From Streptomyces sp. CB00455 (GTDB taxonomy: Bacteria > Actinomycetota > Actinomycetes > Streptomycetales > Streptomycetaceae): a DNA stretch of 64,000 nt. The DNA lies in contig NZ_LIVQ01000002.1 in assembly GCF_001905445.1 (NCBI RefSeq), positions 310,001-374,000 of the forward strand, in the 5' to 3' direction. Positions 33,301 to 41,772 of the stretch are shown here, piece after piece (the stretch's first letter is position 1; every line of letters starts with the position of its first letter). The notes under the pieces were generated by a model. The model saw only the letters and a list, made by a program, of their open reading frames with translations. It had not been told where the DNA came from and ran no database searches. The position numbers and the translations under genes are program-made.

Positions 33301-34878
33301 CTGCGCAGTGACGCCGCCGAGCAGGCCGACCGGCTCATCACCGAGGCGGCGTCCGAGGCGGACCGGCTCACCGCGCAGACCCGCGCGGCGAACGAGGCCA
33401 CGGTCGGCGAGGCGACGGCGAAGGCCGGGCGGCTCACGAAGCAGGCGGCGGACACCCTGGCCGCGGCCGAGCGGGACGCGGCGAGGATCCTGGTCGACGC
33501 CCGCAACGAGGGCGACCGGCTGGTCGACGAGACCCGCGTGGCGAACGAGGTCACGGTCGGCGAGGCCGCGGCCGAGGCCGAGCGGCTGCGCACGGAGGCG
33601 GCCCGGACCCTGGACGACGCCCGCGCGGAGGGCGGCCGGATCATCGGCGAGGCCACCGCGGAGGCGGACCGTGTCACGGTCGCCGCCGATGAGACGCTGG
33701 CCGCCGCCGAGCGGGAGTCCGGGCAGACGCTGGACGAGGCGCGCGCCGAGGCGAACCGGCTGCGCAGCGAGGCCGCCGAGCAGGCGGACCGGCTCGTCGC
33801 CGGCGCCGCGCAGGAGGCGGCGAAGCTCACCGAGCGGACCCGCAAGGACAACGCGCGCACGGTCGGCGAGGCCGCGAACGAGGCGGAGCGGCTGCGCGCA
33901 CAGGCGGCGGCGGCGCTGTCCTCGGCGCAGGAGCACGCGACCCGTACCCGGTCGGAGGCCGAGCGGGTCAAGTCGCAGGCGGCGAACGAGGCCGAGCGGG
34001 TGCGCGCGCAGGCCCGTGCGGAGTCCGAGCGGCTGCTGGACGAGGCGCGCGAGGAGGCCAACAAGCGCCGCAGCGAGGCCGCGGAACAGGTCGACCGGCT
34101 CATCTCGGAGACGGCGGCGGAGGCCGACAAGCTGACCGCCGACGCACAGAAGCAGGCTCTGGCCGCCACCACGGCGGCCGAGGAGCAGGCCGACGCGATG
34201 GTGGACGCGGCCCGCAAGGAGGCCGCGCGGATCACCTCCGAGGCGACCGTCGAGGGCAACTCACTGGTGGAGAAGGCCCGTACGGACGCCAACGAGCTGC
34301 TGGTCGGGGCGCGTACGGACGCGTCGGCCATAAGGGAGCGGGCGGAGGAGCTGCGCGCCCGCGTCGAGGCCGAGGTCGAGGAGCTGCACGAGCGGGCCCG
34401 CCGGGAGTCGGCCGAGCAGATGAAGTCGGCCGGCGAGCGCGTGGACAAGCTGGTGCGGGCCGCGACCGAGCAGAGCGTCGAGGCCGAGGCGAAGGCCAAG
34501 GAGCTGGTGTCGGACGCGAGCAGCGAGGCGAGCAAGGTGCGCATCGCCGCGGTGCGCAAGGCCGAGGCGTTGCTGAAGGAGGCCGAGCAGAAGAAGGCCG
34601 ACCTGGCCCGTCAGGCCGAGAAGGCCCTCGCCGAGGCGAAGGCGGAAGCCGAGCGGCTCGTCGACGAGGGCCGCCGTGAGCTGGAGGTCCTGGTGCGCAG
34701 GCGCGAGGACATCCAGGCGGAGATCTCCCGTGTCCAGGACGTTCTTGAGGCGTTGGAGTCATTCGAGGCGCCTTCGGGCGGCGGGAAGCCCGTGGTCGGC
34801 GGCCAGGGCGCGGGGGGTGTCAAGGCCGGCGCGGCGGCGGGGTCCACTCGTTCGGGTGGCAAGGCGTCAGAGAGCTAG
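30343..34878 (+). CDS. scy: Polarity scaffold protein Scy
   Basis: About 1511 residues, nearly all coiled coil. The N-terminus (VRGYESQESHQAEADHLSRF, then EMERLKKERGKAVQHAEDLGYQVEVLRAKLHE, in part) is DivIVA-like; the remainder is an almost unbroken series of EAERLRxEAxxxAE-type repeats. Scy organises the tip-organising centre at hyphal tips with DivIVA and FilP. S. coelicolor Scy is remembered as about 1326 residues, so this copy is longer. GTG at 30343 matches the start of known Scy proteins; an in-frame TTG at 30301 is less likely. A TAGAGT -10-like hexamer lies at 30178-30183. filP follows on the same strand. Confidence 0.93.
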   Translation: MRGYESQESHQAEADHLSRFEAEMERLKKERGKAVQHAEDLGYQVEVLRAKLHEVRRALASRPAYDGADMGYQAEQLLRNAQIQADQMRSDAERELRDARAQTQRILQEHAEHQARLQAELHAEAVNRRQRLDQELNERRQTVEAHVNENVAWAEQLRARTEAQARRLLEESRAEAEQALGAARAEAARVAEEIRRRMAADAETARAEAEATLLRARKEAERLLTAASAQAQEATEHAERLRSTTSAEAEQTRQQTLDLGRVAESRVQEADAALREARAASEKVLAEAKESAARQLASAESVNEQRTRTAKEQVARLVGEATKEAEALKAEAEQALADARAEAERLRTEAGEQARTAAAEDTAAQLAKAARTAEDVLNKASEDARATTRAASEEAERIRREAEAESERLRLQAAATADELKGAAKDDTEEYRARTVELQEEARRLRGEAEQLRAEAVAEGERIRGEARREAVQQIEEAARTAEELLGKAKSDADELRGGASAESERVRAEAVERATTLRRQAEETLERTRAEADRLRAEAEERAEAVRAEAEAAALARREETEQAIAAKRAEADGELVRLHTEAESRLNTAEQTLRDARTTAETLRKETGEETERLRAESAERIRGLLAQSQAEADQLRGEAAQDAGRVRAEAEQAAVRLRGEAEVEAERLRTEAQETADRLRAEAKTAAERVAEEAAEALAAAQEEAARRRRESEETLASARTDAEQERAQAREQSEELLATARRRSEEAQAEAARLTEEAERRASELVSAAEATAQQVRDAVAGLHEQAEEEVAGLRSAAEHAAQRTRTEAEEEAQRVRGDAHAERERAAEDAERIRGEARAETDAAKALAERTVGEAIAEAEQLRSDTAEYAQRVRTEATDALAASERDAARTRADAREDANRIRGEAAEALEAARAEAGRITEEAAAEAERLTRETLAANTALVGEATAEAERITAEAAAAAEAARAEAAVTLDEARAEANRLRSDAAEQADRLITEAASEADRLTAQTRAANEATVGEATAKAGRLTKQAADTLAAAERDAARILVDARNEGDRLVDETRVANEVTVGEAAAEAERLRTEAARTLDDARAEGGRIIGEATAEADRVTVAADETLAAAERESGQTLDEARAEANRLRSEAAEQADRLVAGAAQEAAKLTERTRKDNARTVGEAANEAERLRAQAAAALSSAQEHATRTRSEAERVKSQAANEAERVRAQARAESERLLDEAREEANKRRSEAAEQVDRLISETAAEADKLTADAQKQALAATTAAEEQADAMVDAARKEAARITSEATVEGNSLVEKARTDANELLVGARTDASAIRERAEELRARVEAEVEELHERARRESAEQMKSAGERVDKLVRAATEQSVEAEAKAKELVSDASSEASKVRIAAVRKAEALLKEAEQKKADLARQAEKALAEAKAEAERLVDEGRRELEVLVRRREDIQAEISRVQDVLEALESFEAPSGGGKPVVGGQGAGGVKAGAAAGSTRSGGKASES

Positions 34879-35072
34879 CCGGCGAAGGGGATGTGTGCTC
34901 CTGATGAAGGTTCAGGCGAACGGGTGACAAGCATTCTGTCGCCTTGCCACTCAAAAGGGGTGTCATTGTCCAGATCAAACGTGGATTGACTCGATGACAC
35001 GCCGTCTGGGCGCCTAGGATTCCCCTTAACACCTCACGTAGCACCTCATCGGTCTCATTCGACAGGAACCCC

Positions 35073-36011
35073 ATGAGCGACACTTCCTCCCCCTTCGGCT
35101 TCGAGCTCGTGCGGCGTGGTTACGACCGTGGTCAGGTGGACGACCGCATTACCAAGCTGGTCTCCGACCGCGACAGCGCCCTTGGACGTATCAACTCTCT
35201 GGAAAAGCGCATCGAGGAGTTGCATCTCGAAACGCAGAACGCCCAGGCCCAGGTGAACGACGCCGAGCCGTCGTACGCCGGCCTCGGCGCCCGGGTCGAG
35301 AAGATCCTGCGGCTGGCCGAGGAGGAGGCGAAGGACCTGCGCGAGGAGGCCCGTCGCGCGGCGGAGCAGCACCGTGAGCTGGCCGAGTCGGCCGCCCAGC
35401 AGGTGCGCAACGACGCCGAGTCGTTCGCGTCCGACCGCAAGTCGAAGGCGGAGGACGAGGGCGTCCGGATCGTCGAGAAGGCCAAGGGCGACGCCTCCAC
35501 CCTGCGCGCCGAGGCCCAGAAGGACGCGGCCTCCAAGCGCGAGGAGGCCGACGCCCTCTTCGAGGAGACCCGCGCCAAGGCCGCTCAGGCCGCCGCCGAC
35601 TTCGAGACCAATCTGGCCAAGCGCCGCGAGCAGTCCGAGCGCGACCTGGCCTCCCGTCAGGCCAAGGCCGAGAAGCGCCTCGCGGAGATCGAGCACCGTG
35701 CGGAGCAGCTGCGCCTGGAGGCCGAGAAGCTGCGTACGGATGCCGAGCGCCGCGCGCGCCAGACCGTGGAGACCGCGCAGCGCCAGGCCGAGGACATCGT
35801 GGCCGACGCCAACGCCAAGGCGGACCGCATCCGCAGCGAGTCCGAGCGCGAGCTGGCGGCGCTCACCAACCGCCGCGACTCCATCAACGCGCAGCTGACC
35901 AACGTCCGCGAGATGCTGGCCACGCTGACCGGTGCGGCCGTCGCCGCCGCCGGTTCCCCGATCGACGACGAGCCCGTCACGCGCGGCGTTCCGGCGCAGC
36001 AGAGCCGCTAG
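35073..36011 (+). CDS. filP: Intermediate-filament-like protein FilP
   Basis: 312 residues. A short N-terminal head (MSDTSSPFGFELVRRGYDRGQVDDRI, in part; the GFELVRRGYDR..V segment is DivIVA-like) is followed by a long coiled-coil rod and a short Gly/Ala-rich tail (TGAAVAAAGSPIDDEPVTRG). FilP forms filament networks behind hyphal tips, giving rigidity, and interacts with Scy and DivIVA. Often labelled cellulose-binding protein. The ATG at 35073 is preceded by CAGGAAC. It lies 194 bp after scy, probably with its own promoter. Confidence 0.94.
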   Translation: MSDTSSPFGFELVRRGYDRGQVDDRITKLVSDRDSALGRINSLEKRIEELHLETQNAQAQVNDAEPSYAGLGARVEKILRLAEEEAKDLREEARRAAEQHRELAESAAQQVRNDAESFASDRKSKAEDEGVRIVEKAKGDASTLRAEAQKDAASKREEADALFEETRAKAAQAAADFETNLAKRREQSERDLASRQAKAEKRLAEIEHRAEQLRLEAEKLRTDAERRARQTVETAQRQAEDIVADANAKADRIRSESERELAALTNRRDSINAQLTNVREMLATLTGAAVAAAGSPIDDEPVTRGVPAQQSR

Positions 36012-36068
36012 TACGAGCCGTTCGCAGGGCCGCTGTCCAGTGGGCGGTGGCCGTTCGGGCGGACGAGG

Positions 36069-36103
36069 GGCCGTATGTCACCTGTTTGAGGTGGCGTACG
36101 GCC
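36069..36103. terminator. Imperfect hairpin after filP
   Basis: GGCCGTA / TACGGCC and CACCT / AGGTG pair around a 5-nt loop, with a symmetric 3-nt internal mismatch. It lies between filP and the first ABC gene; it may be a terminator or, because of its symmetry near the next start, an operator. Confidence 0.55.
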
Positions 36104-36126
36104 CTTCGGCGTTCTAGCGTGGCCGC

Positions 36127-37155
36127 ATGATCGAGCTCGAGGGACTCACCAAGCGATTCGGCGCGAAGACCGCCGTGGACCACCTCAGCTTCCAGGTCAG
36201 ACCGGGGGTGGTGACCGGCTTCCTCGGCCCCAACGGGGCGGGGAAGTCCACGACCATGCGCATGATGCTCGACCTCGACAACCCGACCAGTGGCACGGTC
36301 CGGATCGACGGCAAGCACTACCGGGAACTGCCGGAACCGCTGAAGTACATCGGAGCGCTGCTGGACGCGAAAGCCATGAACGGCGGACGCAGCGCCTACA
36401 ACAACCTTCTCTGCCTGGCCCAGTCGAACCGGATCCCGGAGCGCCGGGTCTCGGAGGTCCTGGACCTGGTGGGGCTGACGCCCGTGGCGAAGAAGAAGTC
36501 GAAAGGATTTTCGCTGGGCATGGGCCAGCGGCTGGGAATCGCCTCCGCGCTGCTCGGTGATCCGCAGATCCTGATGTTCGACGAACCCGTCAATGGTCTG
36601 GACCCCGAGGGAATTCTGTGGATCAGGAATCTCATGAAGGGGCTGGCCGCCGAGGGGCGGACGATCTTCGTCTCCTCGCACCTGATGAGCGAAATGGCGG
36701 TGACGGCAGATCATTTGATCGTCATCGGCCGGGGAAAGCTGCTGGCAGACCTGTCGATGGCTGATTTCATCCAGCAGAACTCGCGCAGTTACGTCCGGCT
36801 GCGCTCGCCGCAGCAGGAGCGGCTGAAAGACGTCCTGCACGAAGCGGGGATCAACGCGGTCGGCGTCCCGGCCACCGGCGCGCTGGAGATCGACGGCGTG
36901 GGCCCGGAGCGGCTCGGCGAGCTGGCCGCCCAGCACCAGATCGTGCTGCACGAACTCAGCCCGCAACGGGCTTCACTGGAGGAAGCGTTCATGCGCATGA
37001 CGGCGGACTCCGTCGAATACCACGCCCACGCACCGGGCGCCCCGGGCACGTCGCCGGGCTTCCCCCCGGGGGCGGCACCCGGCGGCCCGGGCGGACCCGT
37101 CCCCGCCCCCGCCTGGGGCGCCGGGTACGAGGCGACGCGCAAGGGTGGCGAGTGA
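36127..37155 (+). CDS. ABC transporter ATP-binding protein (pair 1)
   Basis: 342 residues. Walker A GPNGAGKST (about 37-45), signature LGMGQRLGIA, Walker B LMFDEPVNGLDPEG and the switch SSHLMSEMA are all present. A C-terminal region beyond the ATPase (about 220-300) and a Pro/Gly-rich tail follow. Part of a two-gene exporter-type transporter with the permease downstream (overlapping coding ends). The ATG has TAGCGT 6 bp upstream and no ribosome site, suggesting a leaderless transcript. Substrate unknown. Paralogous to 38072-39184. Confidence 0.93.
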   Translation: MIELEGLTKRFGAKTAVDHLSFQVRPGVVTGFLGPNGAGKSTTMRMMLDLDNPTSGTVRIDGKHYRELPEPLKYIGALLDAKAMNGGRSAYNNLLCLAQSNRIPERRVSEVLDLVGLTPVAKKKSKGFSLGMGQRLGIASALLGDPQILMFDEPVNGLDPEGILWIRNLMKGLAAEGRTIFVSSHLMSEMAVTADHLIVIGRGKLLADLSMADFIQQNSRSYVRLRSPQQERLKDVLHEAGINAVGVPATGALEIDGVGPERLGELAAQHQIVLHELSPQRASLEEAFMRMTADSVEYHAHAPGAPGTSPGFPPGAAPGGPGGPVPAPAWGAGYEATRKGGE

Positions 37156-37156
37156 C

Positions 37157-37936
37157 ATGTCCTCCTTCCCCGCCGTCCTCAAGTCCGAGTGGACCAAGAT
37201 CCGTACGGTCTCCTCGACCCTCTGGACCCTGGCCGCCGCACTCGTCGTCACGGTCGGCATCAGCGCCGGCCTGTGCGCACTGCTGAACAGCACCTTCGAC
37301 GACATGAAGCCGGAGGAGCGGGCGACCTTCGACCCGACCCTGACCAGCTTCGCCGGCATGACCCTCGGCCAGCTCGCCATGATCGTCTTCGGTGTCCTGG
37401 TCGTCGGCAGCGAGTACAGCTCGGGCATGATCCGCACCTCGCTGGCCGCCGTGCCCCGGCGCGGCAGCTTCCTCTTCGGCAAGCTCCTGGTGGCCACCGG
37501 CCTCGCGCTGGTCGTGGGTCTGGTCACGAGCTTCCTGTCGTTCTTCCTCGGCCAGGCCATCCTGGGAGAGCGCAGCATCGGCATCGGCGAGCCGAACGTG
37601 CTGCGCGCGGTGATCGGCGCCGGGCTCTACATGGCGCTGATCGCACTGTTCTCCATGGGCGTGGCGACGATGCTGCGCAGCTCGATGCTCTCGCTCGGCA
37701 TCCTGATGCCGTTCTTCTTCCTGGTCTCGAACATCCTCGGCGTGGTCGAGGCGACCCGGAAGGTCGCCCAGTACTTCCCCGACCAGGCCGGATCCAAGAT
37801 CATGCAGGTCGTTCCGGGGGCGATGGGCAGCGAGCAGCCGCCGTACGGCCCCTGGGGCGGTTTCGGGATCATGGCCCTGTGGACGCTGGCCGCCGTCCTC
37901 GGGGGCTACCTCGTCCTGCGCAAGAGGGACGCCTGA
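37157..37936 (+). CDS. ABC transporter permease (pair 1)
   Basis: 259 residues with about six membrane helices (TLWTLAAALVVTVGISAGLCALL; LGQLAMIVFGVLVVGSEY; LVVGLVTSFLSFFLG; ALIALFSMGVATML; ILMPFFFLVSNILGVV; LWTLAAVLGGYLVL, in part). The N-terminal LKSEWTKIRTVSSTLW is the common motif of ABC-2 permeases of this type. An in-frame GTG at 37145 overlaps the ATPase stop; the ATG at 37157 is preferred because MSSFPAVLKSEWTKI begins the family sequence. Works with the upstream ATPase. Confidence 0.9.
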   Translation: MSSFPAVLKSEWTKIRTVSSTLWTLAAALVVTVGISAGLCALLNSTFDDMKPEERATFDPTLTSFAGMTLGQLAMIVFGVLVVGSEYSSGMIRTSLAAVPRRGSFLFGKLLVATGLALVVGLVTSFLSFFLGQAILGERSIGIGEPNVLRAVIGAGLYMALIALFSMGVATMLRSSMLSLGILMPFFFLVSNILGVVEATRKVAQYFPDQAGSKIMQVVPGAMGSEQPPYGPWGGFGIMALWTLAAVLGGYLVLRKRDA

Positions 37937-38071
37937 GGTACTACGGGGGATCCCAGGGTCGGACTCAGGGTCGGCTCAGGGATCCGCCGCGGAAGGGAAC
38001 CGTAGGAGACTCGATATCCTCTTAACCCTTACGCGGGCGAGAGTCGTCCCGGCCTGGTAAGGGGCAGCAAG

Positions 38072-39184
38072 ATGATCGAGGCAGTCGGCCTGACCAAGCG
38101 CTTCGGCGCCAAGACCGCCGTCGACCAGCTCTCCTTCCAGGTCAGGCCGGGTCACGTGACGGGATTCCTGGGGCCCAACGGCTCCGGGAAGTCCACCACC
38201 ATGCGCATGATCGTGGGTCTGGACCGGCCCACCGCCGGCCACGTCACGATCAACGGCCTCCCCTACCGGGAGCTGCCGAACGCCCAGCGGCACGTCGGGG
38301 CGCTGCTCGACGCCAAGGCCGTGCACGGCGGCCGCCGGGCCCGTACCCACCTGCTCTCCGTCGCCCAGCTCTCCGGGATTCCGGAGAAGCGGGTGGACGA
38401 GGTGCTGGCCGTGGTCGGCCTGCAGGACGTCGCCCGGCAGCGTACGAAGGGCTTCTCGCTCGGCATGGGCCAGCGGCTCGGCATCGCGACCGCCCTGCTG
38501 GGCGACCCTCAGGTGCTGCTGTTCGACGAGCCGGTCAACGGGCTGGACCCGGAGGGCATCCTCTGGGTCCGCAACCTCATGCGCCGGCTCGCCGCCGAGG
38601 GCCGCACGGTGCTGGTCTCCTCGCACCTGATGAGCGAGATGGCGCTGACCGCCGACCACCTGATCGTGATCGGCCGGGGGCGGCTGCTGGCCGACATGGG
38701 CACCCAGGAGTTCATCACGCACAACTCGGCCGGATTCGCTCGGGTACGCGCGGCCGACACTGATCGCGATGGCCGGGACACGCTGGGTGCCGCCCTCGCC
38801 GCGGCCGGCGGCCGGGTCCTCATGGAGCCCGACGGCGCACTGCGCGTGACCGGGCTGGAGCTCCCCCGCATCAGCGACCTCGCGCACGAGGCGGGCGTGC
38901 GGCTGTGGGAGCTGTCGCCGCACCGGGCCTCGCTGGAGGAGGCGTACATGCGCATGACCCAGTCCTCGCTGGAGTACACCTCCACCGAGGATCCGCGCGC
39001 CGAGCTGTGGGAGCCGGAGCCGCTGTCCGTCCCGGCCTGGGAGGAGCCGCCCGCCCCGGAGGTCCCGCAGACGGGCTTCTACGCGCCCGCGCCACCCGGA
39101 CCGGGCGCGCGGCCCTTCCTGATGCCGAGCAACCCCGGCGAGCTCGCCGGGGCCGCCCCGAACAACCCCGAGGACATCCGATGA
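38072..39184 (+). CDS. ABC transporter ATP-binding protein (pair 2)
   Basis: 370 residues, closely similar to the first ATPase across the ABC domain: shared KRFGAKTAVDQLSFQVRPG, Walker A GPNGSGKST, LGMGQRLGIA, LLFDEPVNGLDPEG. The C-terminal 100 residues are Pro/Glu-rich and differ. The ATG has AGGGG upstream. It overlaps the next permease by 4 bp (ATGA). The two tandem pairs look like a gene duplication. Confidence 0.93.
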   Translation: MIEAVGLTKRFGAKTAVDQLSFQVRPGHVTGFLGPNGSGKSTTMRMIVGLDRPTAGHVTINGLPYRELPNAQRHVGALLDAKAVHGGRRARTHLLSVAQLSGIPEKRVDEVLAVVGLQDVARQRTKGFSLGMGQRLGIATALLGDPQVLLFDEPVNGLDPEGILWVRNLMRRLAAEGRTVLVSSHLMSEMALTADHLIVIGRGRLLADMGTQEFITHNSAGFARVRAADTDRDGRDTLGAALAAAGGRVLMEPDGALRVTGLELPRISDLAHEAGVRLWELSPHRASLEEAYMRMTQSSLEYTSTEDPRAELWEPEPLSVPAWEEPPAPEVPQTGFYAPAPPGPGARPFLMPSNPGELAGAAPNNPEDIR

Positions 39185-40140
39185 CCGGCCCCACGCCCCC
39201 CGGCGCGACCGCGGACGGCGCCGCCGCGACCGGCACGAAGGCGGCGGACGGCGCCGCCGCGCGGCAGCGGTCCCCGGACCGCCGGTCCCCGTCGCCGTCC
39301 CCGTCCCGCTCCCCCCAGCCGCAGCCCCACCAGGCGACGGGTTACAGCTCCCCGCTGCCGACGCCGCGACCGCACCTGGGGCACGCCCTGGCCTCGGAGT
39401 GGACCAAGATGGTCTCGGTCCGCTCGACCCTGTGGACGCTCACCTCGCTCGTCACCACCGTCGTCGGCATCGGCGTGCTCTTCATCGTGCAGAGCACGGA
39501 CCCGGACTACGTGACGATCTCCTTCGCCACGCCGGCGCTGTTCGGACTGCTCGTGGGGCAGCTGGCGGTGATGGTCCTCGGCGTCCTGACGATCACCTCC
39601 GAGCACGCCACCGGGCTGGTGCGGACCACCTTCACCGCCGCTCCCGAGCGGCTGCGGGTGCTCACCGCGAAGTACCTGGTCTTCAGCGTCACGGCCTTCC
39701 TCACCACCGCGGGATCGGTCTTCCTGGTCGGGCTGGCCGCGGCGCTCGCGCACAACGGCTCCGCCGCGGGCACGCACGACGCCGCCGAATGGCTCGGCGC
39801 GTTGACGGGCTGTCTCTACGTCACCCTGCTCGGCGTCCTCGCGCTCGCCGTCGGAGCGCTCGTACGGCACTCGGCCGGGGCGATCGCCGTGATGCTGGGT
39901 TTGGTCACGCTGCCGCCGGTGATCGGTGCGATGCTCGGCATCTGGGAGGCGGCCGCCCCCGTCGGCCGGGCCTTCCTGGAACACAACGCGCCGGTCGCCC
40001 TCATGCAGCTGTTCGGCATGCCGAACGGCACCGATCCCGGCCGGCTGCCCAGCGACCTCTCGCACGTGGTGATCATCCTGCTGGTCACGGGAACCGCGGT
40101 GGCCGCCTCCTACGTGACGGTCGCGCGCCGGGACGTGTAA
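39181..40140 (+). CDS. ABC transporter permease (pair 2)
   Basis: 319 residues. An N-terminal cytoplasmic tail of about 65 residues is Ala/Pro/Ser-rich (SPSPSPSRSPQPQPHQ) and absent from the paralog. The permease core follows: LASEWTKMVSVRSTLWTLTS and six hydrophobic helices ending in VVIILLVTGTAVAASYVTVARRDV (in part). ATG overlaps the ATPase stop. Together with 38072-39184 it forms the second transporter; substrate unknown. Confidence 0.9.
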   Translation: MTGPTPPGATADGAAATGTKAADGAAARQRSPDRRSPSPSPSRSPQPQPHQATGYSSPLPTPRPHLGHALASEWTKMVSVRSTLWTLTSLVTTVVGIGVLFIVQSTDPDYVTISFATPALFGLLVGQLAVMVLGVLTITSEHATGLVRTTFTAAPERLRVLTAKYLVFSVTAFLTTAGSVFLVGLAAALAHNGSAAGTHDAAEWLGALTGCLYVTLLGVLALAVGALVRHSAGAIAVMLGLVTLPPVIGAMLGIWEAAAPVGRAFLEHNAPVALMQLFGMPNGTDPGRLPSDLSHVVIILLVTGTAVAASYVTVARRDV

Positions 40141-40156
40141 CCGGCGCCCGGCGCTC

Positions 40157-40483
40157 TCAGTACCGCGGCGCGTTGCGGGACCGCTGCACCTTGGAGGTGC
40201 GGCGGTCCTTCGCGTTCCAGCACGCCTTGTGCCAATGGCGCCGGTCCTCGACGCCGCCGTACTCGGGCCAGGCCACCACGTGCGGGGTGCCGGAAGGGAT
40301 CTCCTGGTCGCAGCCCGGGCAGCGGTAGCGCTTGCCCGCCGCGCTCGCGCCCGCGACGTGCCGGACCTTCCACTCCTCGCCCCGGTACTCCTCCGTGCGC
40401 TCCAGCCCGTAGCGGTCGAGGCCGGTGCGGGGGCGTTCGTCCGGAGTCTCGCCGCCCCTGGGGCGGTTGTGGCGCGGTGACAC
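40157..40483 (-). CDS. Small zinc-ribbon-like protein
   Basis: 108 residues. The conserved part is VRHVAGASAAGKRYRCPGCDQEIPSGTPHVVAWPEYG (in part), with a CxxC knuckle and a second HWHKACW half, a plausible Cys3His zinc site. Charged N-terminus (RHNRPRGGETPDERPRTG). GTG at 40483 follows GTGAGGTATAC. Orthologs are often called ATP/GTP-binding protein without support. It points towards and ends 16 bp from the ABC permease stop. Function unknown. Confidence 0.82.
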   Translation of the reverse strand: MSPRHNRPRGGETPDERPRTGLDRYGLERTEEYRGEEWKVRHVAGASAAGKRYRCPGCDQEIPSGTPHVVAWPEYGGVEDRRHWHKACWNAKDRRTSKVQRSRNAPRY

Positions 40484-40713
40484 GTATACCTCACGGAGGG
40501 GCGGGCGGCAGTGACTTTCTCCCAGACTACGCGCAGCGAGGCCGGGTACCCGCAGGGTGGTTGACGAGGGGCCGGTCCGCGCGGAGCGATGGCCCGACAA
40601 TCCCAATAACTTCCCTGACAGCCCGTGCCTTTGGCACGTGTCGGACGTTGTTGCCATAGGAAGAACCGGTCCACCTGGGGGAGGCCGCGTCAGCCGCGAG
40701 GAGGCTAAAGGCG

Positions 40714-41745
40714 ATGCGCGTAGGAGCGTTTGTACTGGCGGCCCAGTTCCCGGGTCAGGGACAGGGAGAGGCGCTGCACCGTGCGGTGCGGACCGCCGAG
40801 GTGGCGGAGCAGGCCGGGCTCGATTCGGTCTGGCTCGCCGAGCACCACTTCGTGCCGTACGGGGTCTGCCCTTCGGCGGTGACCCTGGCGGCCCTGCTGC
40901 TGGGCCGGACCCGGCGGCTGCGGGTCGGCACGGCGGTCAGCGTCCTGCCGAGCACGCACCCGGTGGCCCTGGGCGAGCAGGCGGCGCTGCTGCACCTGAC
41001 CTCGGGGGGACGGTTCGCCCTGGGGGTGGGCCGCGGCGGCCCGTGGGTCGACCTGGAGGTCTTCGGCGGCGGCCTGGACTCCTACGAGAACGGCTTCCCG
41101 GAGGCCTTGGACCTGCTGCGGCGCTGGCTGTCGCAAGCCCGGGTCGGCGCGGCCGGCGAGCGGTACGCCTTTCGCGAGGTGGACGTCGTACCGCGGCCGT
41201 CGGAGGCTCTGGAGGGGGACGGAACGGGCCCGGAGGTGATCGTGGCGTGCACCTCGCCGTCGTCGGTACGGCTCGCCGCGCGGCGGGGGCTGCCGATGCT
41301 GCTCGGCATGCACTGCGGGGACGAGGACAAGGCCGCCATGGTCGCGCTGTGGCGTGGTGAAGCGCTGGCGGCGGGCCACTCGCCGGCCCACGTGGCCGGT
41401 GCGGACCACGTCTCGGCGGGGGTGTGCCAGCTGGCGGACCGCACGGCGGACGCCCGCGAGACGCTGCTGAAGGCGATGCCGGGCTGGCTCAGGCAGGGTC
41501 TGGACGCACATGTGACGGTGGACGGCCGGGCGCGCGCGATGCGGGACCCGGTCGCCTACACGGAGCTCTTGTGCGACCTGCACCCGGTGGGCACCCCGGA
41601 GCTGGCGGCCGACCGGCTGGCGGCCACCTCCGAACGGACCGGCATCACGCGTTTCGCCCTCATGACGGAGGGCTCCGGGGATCTCGCCGCGACGGAGGAG
41701 AACGTACGGCGCCTCGGCGCCGAAGTCCTGCCCCGCCTCGGCTGA
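40714..41745 (+). CDS. LLM-class flavin-dependent oxidoreductase
   Basis: 343-residue bacterial luciferase-like TIM barrel. Recognisable parts: MRVGAFVLAAQFPGQG, VWLAEHHFVPYGVCPSAV, LRVGTAVSVLPSTHPVALGEQAA (in part), GRFALGVGRGGP. It probably uses FMNH2 or F420; substrate unknown. The ATG has AAAGGCG 5 bp upstream. It stands alone between the zinc-protein gene (divergent) and the SCO5389-family gene (convergent). Confidence 0.9.
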   Translation: MRVGAFVLAAQFPGQGQGEALHRAVRTAEVAEQAGLDSVWLAEHHFVPYGVCPSAVTLAALLLGRTRRLRVGTAVSVLPSTHPVALGEQAALLHLTSGGRFALGVGRGGPWVDLEVFGGGLDSYENGFPEALDLLRRWLSQARVGAAGERYAFREVDVVPRPSEALEGDGTGPEVIVACTSPSSVRLAARRGLPMLLGMHCGDEDKAAMVALWRGEALAAGHSPAHVAGADHVSAGVCQLADRTADARETLLKAMPGWLRQGLDAHVTVDGRARAMRDPVAYTELLCDLHPVGTPELAADRLAATSERTGITRFALMTEGSGDLAATEENVRRLGAEVLPRLG

Positions 41746-41772
41746 GACCTTCCCGCCGTGGGACGGCGGGAA

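Noticed and set aside
30136..34559. Minus-strand open frames of over 1200 codons opposite scy
   Set aside because: They come from the GC-rich repetitive coiled-coil gene; their Leu/Arg/Gly or Ser/Ala-rich translations have no domain character and no ribosome site, while the plus strand encodes Scy.
30550..34600. Tandem repeat array or CRISPR-like structure in scy
   Set aside because: The repeats reflect coiled-coil codons (GAGGCCGAGCGG and similar), are in frame, imperfect and lack spacers.
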